From assembly GCA_003001795.1 (NCBI GenBank), contig PVNI01000001.1:682001-746000 (forward strand): a stretch of 64,000 bases of DNA. The letters run 5' to 3'. Made by a program: the position numbers and the translations under genes. Within the stretch, counting starts at the first letter, position 1, and each line of letters begins with the position of its first letter. The DNA is from Actinomadura viridilutea. Lineage in GTDB: Bacteria; Actinomycetota; Actinomycetes; Streptosporangiales; Streptosporangiaceae. The notes beneath the pieces are model-generated. The model saw only the letters and a list, made by a program, of their open reading frames with translations. It was not told where the DNA came from and did no database searches. Below, in pieces: positions 57,311-64,000 of the stretch.

Positions 57311-57835
57311 TCACGCCGTCACCCCTCTCTCCTCCAGTGCGACGCGCAGGGCGCGCAACGCGTAGTACACGCGGGACTTGACCGTCCCCACGGGGACGCC
57401 CAGCACCTCCGCCGCCTGGGCGACCGTGCGATCGCGCAGCACCGTCTCGGTCAGCACCTCCCGGTGGGCGTCCGACAGCGACGCGAGCGCGTCGGCCACC
57501 ACCACCTTGCGCAGCACCCGTTCCAGCCCGTCCGCCGCCGGGAGGTTCTCCAGCGGCCCGTCGCCGACCTCGGGCGGCCGGGCGCGGCGGTGCCGCCGAC
57601 CGTCGATCACGATACGGCGCGCGATCGTGGCCAGCCAGGGCATCGGCGACACCCCGGGGTCCAGCCGGTCCGCGCCCCGCCAGGCCCGGATCATGGTCTC
57701 CTGGACCACGTCCTCGGCCCACTGCCGGTCTCCGCCGGTCAGCCTGAGCACGAACGCCGTCAGGGCGGCACCGTGCTCGCGGTAGAGCGCGGTGACGATC
57801 CGTTCGGCGTCCGTCGCGGCTCCGGGTGCTGCCAT
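57311..57835 (-). CDS. ECF-subfamily RNA polymerase sigma factor
   Basis: Sigma factor of 174 aa. Region 2 is YREHGAALTAFVLRLTGG with DRQWAEDVVQETMIRAW. Region 4 is LSDAHREVLTETVLRDRTVA then EVLGVPVGTVKSRVYYALRAL. It resembles the SigL/SigK-associated ECF group with membrane anti-sigma partners. The ATG at 57835 follows GGAGAGG. The anti-sigma gene starts 58 bp downstream. An ECF-type promoter at 57882-57912 implies autoregulation. Confidence 0.9.
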   Translation of the reverse strand: MAAPGAATDAERIVTALYREHGAALTAFVLRLTGGDRQWAEDVVQETMIRAWRGADRLDPGVSPMPWLATIARRIVIDGRRHRRARPPEVGDGPLENLPAADGLERVLRKVVVADALASLSDAHREVLTETVLRDRTVAQAAEVLGVPVGTVKSRVYYALRALRVALEERGVTA

Positions 57836-57882
57836 GTCCGGGCCTCTCCGGTCGGGGGGAGGGAACGGGCGGTCGCATGGCA

Positions 57883-57909
57883 GTACGGCGACGGACGGAC
57901 GCCGGGTTC
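57883..57909 (-). promoter_or_regulatory. ECF-type promoter of the sigma/anti-sigma operon
   Basis: On the minus strand GAACC (57909-57905), a 17-bp spacer and CGTAC (57887-57883) match the AAC/CGT pattern of ECF promoters. It is positioned about 50 bp before the sigma gene start. Confidence 0.55.
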
Positions 57910-57951
57910 AACGGATTTGAAAATCTCTTAAGGCTCTCTTCGGGGAAAGGG

Positions 57952-58557
57952 TCAGCTCCGCACCGCGCGGACCACGCGGCCGAGCGGACGGGAGCCGCGG
58001 GCGCGCGCCCGGCGGACCCGCTGCGCCGCCTCCCGACGCGCCTCCCGGCGCGCCTTGCGGATCTCCGCCGCGCTCTGCTTGCGCAGGGCCCTGGCCTCCG
58101 CCGCGGCCTGGATCCGCGCCTCGCGCGCCTGCCGCCGCACCTCGGCCAGCCGGGGGCCGCGGCGCGGCTGGGCGGCCACCATCAGCAGCGCGCCGAACAG
58201 GCCGACGTTCTTCAGCAGGTGCGAGCGTTCGCTGGCGCGGCGCTCGGGGTCGTCCTCGGTCCAGTAGCGGTGCTCGGTCAGCAGGCTCGGCACCAGCTGC
58301 GCGGCCAGCAAGAACGTCGTCAGCCGCCGGAATCTGCCGGTCAGCAGCAGCACGCCGGTGCCCAGGCTCAGCGCCCCCTGGAAGCGCACCAGGGCCTCCG
58401 GGTCCTTGGTGGGGAGCCAGTCGAACCGGTCGGCGATCGGCTTGACCGCGGGCGCCACCTGCTCGGCGCGCGGCGCCGGGTCGCGGAGGGTCTCCAGCCC
58501 GGTGATGATGTACGGCGCCGCCACGAACGGACGGGCCAGCGTGGTGATGGGTCGCAT
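57952..58557 (-). CDS. DoxX family membrane protein
   Basis: Membrane protein of 201 aa with the DoxX pattern RPITTLARPFVAAPYIITGLE and ALSLGTGVLLLTGRFRRLTT, and about four helices in the first 130 residues. The last 60 residues are a very basic Arg/Ala/Glu helix (EVRRQAREARIQAAAEARAL), likely a coiled coil on the cytoplasmic side. The ATG at 58557 is used. Its role may involve redox or lipid balance in the envelope; the family's biochemistry is unclear. It diverges from the SRAP gene. Confidence 0.85.
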   Translation of the reverse strand: MRPITTLARPFVAAPYIITGLETLRDPAPRAEQVAPAVKPIADRFDWLPTKDPEALVRFQGALSLGTGVLLLTGRFRRLTTFLLAAQLVPSLLTEHRYWTEDDPERRASERSHLLKNVGLFGALLMVAAQPRRGPRLAEVRRQAREARIQAAAEARALRKQSAAEIRKARREARREAAQRVRRARARGSRPLGRVVRAVRS

Positions 58558-58643
58558 GGTCGCCTACATGCCCAGCGCGTGGGCGGTCAAGCACCCCTTC
58601 CGGCCCGTGCGGGATGTCACAGGCGGGGGGCAGGATGGGACCC

Positions 58644-59465
58644 ATGTGCGGTCGATACGCCACGGCACGGGCGCGTCAGGAGCTGATCCAGCAGTTCCAG
58701 GTGCAGTACGACGCGACCGAGCAGAACCTGCAGCCCGATTACAACGTCGCCCCCACCAAACAGGTGCCGGCCGTCCTGACCCGGGCGCCCAAGGACGCGG
58801 CCAAGGACGGCGCGGCGGGCGCCGGGGACGCCGCCGAAGCGCAGGCCGCCGTCCGGCAGCTGCGGACGCTGCGCTGGGGGCTGGTGCCGTCGTGGGCCAA
58901 GGACCTGTCCATCGGCAACCGCATGATCAATGCGCGCTTCGAGACGGTGCACGAGAAGCCCGCGTTCCGCCGCGCCTTCGCCCGGCGCCGCTGCCTGCTG
59001 CCCGCCGACGGCTACTACGAGTGGTACACGCTGGAGTCGGACCGCGCCGAGGGCGAGAAGAAGAAGCGCGCCAAAAAACAGCCGTTCTATATCCGGCCCA
59101 AGGACGGTTCCGTCCTCGCCCTGGCGGGCCTCTACGAATTGTGGAAGTCCCCCGATCCGGACGTCGGGGACGGGGGATGGGTGTGGACGTGCACGGTGAT
59201 CACCACGGACGCGCCCGACGAGCTGGGCCGCATCCACGACCGGATGCCCATGATCGTCCACCCGGACCGGTGGGACGCCTGGCTGGACCCGGAGCTGACC
59301 GACCCCGACCTGGTGCGCGGCCTGCTGGCGCCCGCGATGGCCGGGACCATGGAGGCCTATCCGGTCTCCACGGCCGTCAACAATGTCAGAAACAACGGGC
59401 CCGAACTCATAAAGCCAATCCCAAGCGGGGATATACCTGACGGCCATTCCGACACCCTGTTCTGA
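58644..59465 (+). CDS. SRAP/HMCES-like abasic-site processing protein
   Basis: SOS-response-associated peptidase family protein of 273 aa. The catalytic Cys is residue 2 (MCGRYAT), uncovered after Met removal; it forms a thiazolidine crosslink with abasic sites in single-stranded DNA. Other signature residues are NVAPT, LRWGLVPSWAKD, INARFET, RRCLLPADGYYEW, and the His in PMIVHPDRWDAWL. An Ala/Gly-rich insertion (about 50-70) and a Lys-rich stretch (EKKKRAKKQ) are present. The ATG at 58644 is fixed by the Cys2 requirement. Confidence 0.9.
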   Translation: MCGRYATARARQELIQQFQVQYDATEQNLQPDYNVAPTKQVPAVLTRAPKDAAKDGAAGAGDAAEAQAAVRQLRTLRWGLVPSWAKDLSIGNRMINARFETVHEKPAFRRAFARRRCLLPADGYYEWYTLESDRAEGEKKKRAKKQPFYIRPKDGSVLALAGLYELWKSPDPDVGDGGWVWTCTVITTDAPDELGRIHDRMPMIVHPDRWDAWLDPELTDPDLVRGLLAPAMAGTMEAYPVSTAVNNVRNNGPELIKPIPSGDIPDGHSDTLF

Positions 59466-59538
59466 TCGTCGCCGACGCGCGGCGGCCAGACACCAGGACG
59501 CCGCCTCCGGGGGCATACCGGGAGGAGTTCGCAGCACC

Positions 59539-59871
59539 GTGGACACCGCCGCCGCCCGCACCCGCCTGCAGGAGATGCTCGCCGACCTGGACCGGTCGAT
59601 CGCGATCCTGAAAGGGGAGAGCCCCGAGCGGGAGAACTCCCCGTCCGACGCGGCCGCCATCCTCACCGACAGCGACCGCGTGGAGGCCGCGCTGGAGACG
59701 ATGCGGCGGCACCGCGCCGCGGTCGTCGGCGCCCTGGAGCGCATCGCCGACGGCACCTACGGCCAGTGCGTCGACTGCGGCCGCCGCGTCCCCGACGGCC
59801 GCCTGAAAGCCCGCCCCGAAGCCGCCCGCTGCGTCGCCTGCCAGGCCCGGCACGACCGGGCGATGCGCTGA
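59539..59871 (+). CDS. TraR/DksA-type C4 zinc-finger protein
   Basis: Protein of 110 aa. The N-terminal coiled coil (TRLQEMLADLDRSIAILKGE, VEAALETMRRHRAAVVGALE) is followed by a C4 zinc finger (YGQCVDCGRRVPDGRLKARP with AARCVACQ). DksA-like proteins bind RNA polymerase in the secondary channel; the acidic DxxDA tip typical of DksA is not clear here, so the role may differ. The GTG at 59539 follows GGAGGAG. Confidence 0.85.
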   Translation: MDTAAARTRLQEMLADLDRSIAILKGESPERENSPSDAAAILTDSDRVEAALETMRRHRAAVVGALERIADGTYGQCVDCGRRVPDGRLKARPEAARCVACQARHDRAMR

Positions 59872-59881
59872 CGGCGGCGCG

Positions 59882-60805
59882 TCACACCCGCCTGGCGCTG
59901 GCCAGCAGGTGGACGCCCAGGGAGTCGTCGCGCACGGGGGAGCCGAGCTCGGTGCGCACGAGACGGGCCAGGGCGCCCGGGTCGCGCGCCAGCACGTGCT
60001 CGACGGTGGACGGCGACAGGGCGGTCCGCGGCCTGATCCACTCCACTTCCAGGCCCGCGTCGGTGAGCAGCTCGCGCAGCTGCTCGGCCCAGAAGCAGCG
60101 GGTGATCGTGCCGTCCGGCCACGGCACGAGCAGCACCTCGGCGCTGGGCACGTCCGACAGGTGGGCCCAGCGGCTCTGCTCGGCCAGCAGCGCCATCCCC
60201 AGCGTCAGCGAGTCCACCGACAGCAGCACCCGGCCGCCGGGACGCAGCACCCGGGCGATCTCGGCGACCGTCGACTCGGTCACCAGGTGCCGCGACAGCG
60301 CGCGGTCCTCGGCGACCACCGCGTCCACGCTGGCGTCCCCCAGGCACGCCAGAGAACCCGAGTCGGCGATCACGCGGCGCACCACCCCCGACGGGGCCCG
60401 GCGCGCGGCGCGGCCGCCGCGCCCCCCGGGGTCGGCGGGCGGATGGACGGCCCGCGGGCCCGCCAGGTCGGGGGCCGGGGGCGGGCGCAGCCGCGGCGCC
60501 ACGGCGGCGCCGTCCGCCCCGGCGCCGTCGCCGTCCGCCGCGCCGTCCACGCCCCGCGGGGCCACCAGCGGGTCCAGCATCTCCAGGACCGTGTGCCCGG
60601 CGGCCGCCGCCTGCGCCGCGCTGCCGGTGCGTCCCCCCGAGATGTCCAGGATGAGCGAGGGCGTGCGCGGCAGCCAGCGGGCCAGCTGCGCCGCCGCCAC
60701 CGCCCAGTAGAACGACCAGTACAGCGTCAGGGACCGGCCGTCGCCCGGCGCGGCACGCAGATCCGCGACGCTGGGTTCGGGAGGTTGCGCCGGCAGCGGT
60801 AGCAA
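59882..60805 (-). CDS. Class I SAM-dependent methyltransferase-like protein
   Basis: Protein of 307 aa with a Rossmann methyltransferase fold: [20 protein letters not shown] (motif I), [14 protein letters not shown] (motif IV region), then [20 protein letters not shown] disordered Pro/Ala/Arg-rich insertion of about 60 residues lies after motif II. The TTG at 60805 follows AGGAG. The substrate is unknown. It diverges from the sigR promoter region, with about 90 bp between its start and the sigma-R promoter. Confidence 0.75.
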   Translation of the reverse strand: MLPLPAQPPEPSVADLRAAPGDGRSLTLYWSFYWAVAAAQLARWLPRTPSLILDISGGRTGSAAQAAAAGHTVLEMLDPLVAPRGVDGAADGDGAGADGAAVAPRLRPPPAPDLAGPRAVHPPADPGGRGGRAARRAPSGVVRRVIADSGSLACLGDASVDAVVAEDRALSRHLVTESTVAEIARVLRPGGRVLLSVDSLTLGMALLAEQSRWAHLSDVPSAEVLLVPWPDGTITRCFWAEQLRELLTDAGLEVEWIRPRTALSPSTVEHVLARDPGALARLVRTELGSPVRDDSLGVHLLASARRV

Positions 60806-60895
60806 CGGGTTTGCTCCTGTTCTCGCCCTTTATGTGACTTCTTCCCCGCGGGTGCCGCGCGTCACCCTCGGCGGTTCCCGGGAATCGCCCGCCCG

Positions 60896-60921
60896 GGAAT
60901 CGACGCGGCCGTCCGCGCGTT
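60896..60921 (+). promoter_or_regulatory. Sigma-R-type promoter of sigR (autoregulation)
   Basis: GGAAT (60896-60900), an exact 18-bp spacer and GTT (60919-60921) match the sigma-R consensus. It gives a predicted start near 60929, about 110 nt before the long-form ATG. Confidence 0.75.
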
Positions 60922-61040
60922 GCACCGTCTCACAACCGTCCGCGTACGGGTGCCCTCGACCCGCGAGACGAGCGAACCGTCCAGAAGGGGCCACGGGCGC
61001 GCCGTACGGGAACCTTGACGCACAGCGGAGGTGCTGCCCG

Positions 61041-61876
<836 letters not shown>

Positions 61877-61880
<4 letters not shown>

Positions 61881-62254
61881 GCTGTGGCGACCACCACGAG
61901 ACGCCGTGCAGCGAGGTGCTGGCCAGGGTCTACGCCTACCTGGACGGCGAGCTCGACCAGCAGGGCTGCGGCGAGGTCAAGCAGCATCTGGACGAGTGCG
62001 GGCCGTGCCTGCGCGAGTACGGCCTGGAGGAGGCCGTCAAGAAGCTGGTCGGCAAGTCCTGCGGGTGCGAGCCGGTCCCCGCCGACCTGCGGGCCAAGGT
62101 GATGAGCCGCATCGAGCAGCTGTGCGGGGAGCTCAAGGCCGCCGAGGCCGTCGGCGAGGAGACCCCCGAGCCCGCCGCCGGGGAACAGAGCGCCGAAAGC
62201 CGCGCGGCGGAGAAGCAGACCGCCGGGAAAGCCGAGCGGCACCCCGCCGACTGA
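61877..62254 (+). CDS. rsrA: Zinc-binding redox anti-sigma factor RsrA
   Basis: ZAS anti-sigma factor of 125 aa. Cysteines are in [26 protein letters not shown] (HxxxCxxC) and GKSCGCEP. Oxidation forms a disulfide, releases zinc and frees SigR. The C-terminus (about 85-125) is an Ala/Glu-rich low-complexity tail. It is translationally coupled to sigR through ATGA, ensuring stoichiometry. No transmembrane helix is present, so it is cytoplasmic. Confidence 0.93.
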
Positions 62255-62268
62255 TCTAGGGTTTCGGC

Positions 62269-63207
62269 GTGCTCGTACTCGTCACCGGCGCGGCCGGGTT
62301 CATCGGGTCCCATCTCGCCGACCGGCTGCTGGCCGACGGCCATGAGGTCATCGGGGTCGACGACTTCTCGTCGGGCGGCAACGTGCGCCCGGGAGTCGAG
62401 ATGTGGCGCATGGACGTGACGGACCCGGCGCTCGCCGACCGCGTCGCCGCCCGCCGCCCCGAAGTGATCTTCCACCTGGCCGCGCAGGTCAGCGTGCGCG
62501 CCAGCGTCGCCGACCCGCTGCACGACGCGCGCATCAACGTGCTGGGCACCGCCAACGTGCTGGAGGCCGCGCGCGCCGGGGGCGCGCGCAAGGTGGTGTT
62601 CGCCTCCAGCTGCGCGGTGTACGGGGTGCCGGACGCGCTGCCCGTCCCGCCCGACGCCGAGCTGCGGCCCGCCTCCCCGTACGCGGCGTCCAAGGTGTCC
62701 GGCGAGATCTATCTGCGCATGTACCGGGCGCTGCACGACGTGGACTTCACCATCCTGACGCTGGCCAACGTGTACGGCCCGCGGCAGACCCCGGACGGCG
62801 AGGCCGGGGTGATCTCGATCTTCACCGACGCGCTGCTGTCGGGCCGGCCGACCCGGGTGTTCGGCGACGGCACCCAGACCCGCGACTACGTGTACGTGCT
62901 CGACGTGGTGGACGCGTTCGCCCGCGCCGGCGGCGAGGCGGGCGGCGGCGGCCGCTTCAACGTCGGCACCGGCCTGCAGACCGCCGACCGGGAGCTGCAC
63001 ACCCTGGTCGCCCAGGCGGTGGGCGCGCCGGACGAGCCCGCGTTCGCCCCGCCGCGGCCGGGCGACCTGCCCGCGATGGCCGTCGACCCGGCGGAGACCG
63101 AACGGGTCCTCGGGTGGCGGCCGAGAACGTCGCTGCGGGACGGCCTCGCCGCGACCGCCGCGTGGGCGCGCGAGCGGGCGGCCGCAGGGGGCGCACGGGA
63201 ATTGTGA
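62269..63207 (+). CDS. NAD-dependent sugar-nucleotide epimerase (GalE-like)
   Basis: Extended SDR of 312 aa. The glycine motif is VTGAAGFIGSHLADRLL, the Ser/Thr region FASSCAVYGVP, catalytic YAASKVSGE, and NVYGPRQTPDGEAGVI with GDGTQTRDYVYVLDVV, typical of UDP-glucose 4-epimerases. The GTG at 62269 starts 14 bp after rsrA, so it could be read from the sigR transcript, which is unusual. Likely substrate is UDP-glucose or UDP-GlcNAc; family members are hard to tell apart by sequence. Confidence 0.88.
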   Translation: MLVLVTGAAGFIGSHLADRLLADGHEVIGVDDFSSGGNVRPGVEMWRMDVTDPALADRVAARRPEVIFHLAAQVSVRASVADPLHDARINVLGTANVLEAARAGGARKVVFASSCAVYGVPDALPVPPDAELRPASPYAASKVSGEIYLRMYRALHDVDFTILTLANVYGPRQTPDGEAGVISIFTDALLSGRPTRVFGDGTQTRDYVYVLDVVDAFARAGGEAGGGGRFNVGTGLQTADRELHTLVAQAVGAPDEPAFAPPRPGDLPAMAVDPAETERVLGWRPRTSLRDGLAATAAWARERAAAGGAREL

Positions 63208-63539
63208 TCACCAAAGGTGACGATTAGTTCACGCTTTGCTCACGATTCGCCGCATGCCTGTGTGACCTGCGCCGCTCGCGTTAGGCTTGTGCCGGAATCA
63301 GCGACGGGAGCACTCGCATGCCCCGGCGGCCGGGTCGCGCGCTGCCTGGGCGCTCGGGGGCGGTTTCACGGGGGGAGGCGAATGCCATGCGCAAGCGTGT
63401 GAGGACGGCCGGGCTCGACCGGGCCCGGGGCGCCTCGTCGTCGCTGAGAATGCCCGAGGGCGTGTCCTGGGTCTAGGTGGGGCACCGGCGCCACCGGCCC
63501 CGGCGGCGGCCCACGTTTCCGTTTCCCGAAAGGGCGGCA
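63208..63539. other. Intergenic region with possible short ORF
   Basis: A frame from the ATG at 63318 gives 52 aa. A second in-frame ATG at 63387, with GGGGGAGGCG just upstream, gives 29 aa (starting MRKRVRTAGLDRARG) and stops at 63476. No homology is recognised and the composition is basic. The rest of the gap has TCACG direct repeats near 63229-63244 and no clear promoter. Confidence 0.35.
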
Positions 63540-64000
63540 ATGCGTGGACTACCACTGGCTGCCTGGGCGTACGTCTGCGGCGTGGTCGCCTTGGCGACCG
63601 GGCTCATCGCGACGTCGTCGTTCGGCGAGCTGGACTGGTCGAAGCTGGCGGTGCTGGCCGTCCTGTTCTGGGTCTGCGACTCGGCGCCGGCGCTGCTCAA
63701 CGTCGAACGCGCGCGGGTCTCGCTGAGCTTCGCCGCCAGCCTGGCGTCGGTGGTGCTCCTCGGGCCCGCCGGGGCCGCCCTGCTGGGCCTGTCGGCCGTG
63801 GTCAACGGGCAGCGGCTGTTCGCCCCGGTGAAGCGGCTGTTCAACGGCGCCCAGTTCGCGCTGTGCGGGTACGCCGCGGGCACCGTGTTCGACGTGCTCG
63901 GCGGCGATCCGCCCCGTCCCGGCCAGGCCGACTGGGTGGAGCAGGTCATCGTCCCCTTCCTCGGCGCCCTGGTCACCTTCGTCGGCGTCAACCTCCTGCT
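63540..64000 (+). CDS. Multi-pass membrane protein, N-terminal fragment
   Basis: The frame starts at the ATG at 63540 (AAAGG upstream) and runs off the window after 153 codons. It has hydrophobic helices YVCGVVALATGLIATSS, LAVLAVLFWVCDSAPALL, LAASVVLLGPAGAALLG-like segments and FLGALVTFVGVNLLL. The pattern resembles the MASE-type membrane sensors that precede HD-GYP or GGDEF domains in actinobacteria, but the catalytic part lies outside the window, so the function is open. Confidence 0.65.
   Translation, partial: MRGLPLAAWAYVCGVVALATGLIATSSFGELDWSKLAVLAVLFWVCDSAPALLNVERARVSLSFAASLASVVLLGPAGAALLGLSAVVNGQRLFAPVKRLFNGAQFALCGYAAGTVFDVLGGDPPRPGQADWVEQVIVPFLGALVTFVGVNLL

Overview
The window is chromosomal DNA of a very GC-rich actinobacterium. 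The evidence is the strong G/C bias at third codon positions, frequent GTG and TTG starts, and actinobacteria-restricted families: WhiB7, mycoredoxin-1, RsrA, DUF2342, UPF0182 and PPA1309. The gene content suggests Streptosporangiales, possibly Thermomonosporaceae (Actinomadura-like), but rank below class is inference. Two blocks look ancestral. About 8.1-27.4 kb carries nudC, mrx1, uvrD2, whiB7, an ABC1 kinase, a DUF2342 protease, UPF0182 and a PDZ-Lon protein, echoing the Mycobacterium tuberculosis Rv3193c-Rv3200c neighbourhood. About 49.5-62.3 kb carries hisN, rsgA, aroA, sigR and rsrA, echoing the Streptomyces sigR locus.

Layout. 1-5.6 kb: a leftward siderophore operon (ATP-grasp ligase, two IucA/IucC-type NIS synthetases, a PLP decarboxylase cut by the window edge) behind an iron-box promoter; the gene set resembles the vibrioferrin pvsA/B/D/E set. 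5.7-9.4 kb: HD hydrolase, DUF4031, M20 dipeptidase, NudC and mycoredoxin with a sigma-R-type promoter. 9.5-16.3 kb: uvrD2, an alternating 109/106-bp tandem repeat, tesB, and whiB7 behind a long leader with a hairpin terminator, then the ABC1 kinase. 16.3-27.4 kb: small enzymes and the conserved membrane/protease genes.

27.5-37.1 kb is an accessory segment bracketed by two identical initiator tRNA genes, each with its own promoter and terminator. It holds transposase debris, a secreted M14 carboxypeptidase, a PD-(D/E)XK-like nuclease followed by a truncated duplicate of its C-terminus, and the most interesting locus: a four-helix membrane protein whose last 40 residues share a short motif with the first 32 residues of the nucleosidase translated from the next, overlapping gene. 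The operon is divergent from an NrtR-type Nudix repressor across paired AGGTC/GACCT palindromes. I read this as a candidate amyloid-motif (BASS/RHIM-like) signalling module with a nucleosidase effector, possibly tied to NAD/ADP-ribose status.

37.3-46.4 kb is a lipid-metabolism cluster (fatty-acyl-AMP ligase, PhaC-like hydrolase/acyl-CoA-synthetase fusion, P450, SDR, MpaB-type oxygenase, TetR); the P450 and TetR/MpaB promoters share an operator-like motif. 46.5-54.1 kb: carboxylesterase, L-2-hydroxyglutarate oxidase, hisN, a flavin oxidase, and a helix-turn-helix regulator divergent from an aldo/keto reductase. 54.1-64 kb: rsgA (probable CTG start), aroA with an internal 12-bp minisatellite, an ECF sigma/anti-sigma pair, DoxX, SRAP, a DksA-like protein, a methyltransferase, sigR-rsrA with a sigma-R-type promoter and two possible starts, a sugar-nucleotide epimerase and the start of a membrane protein.
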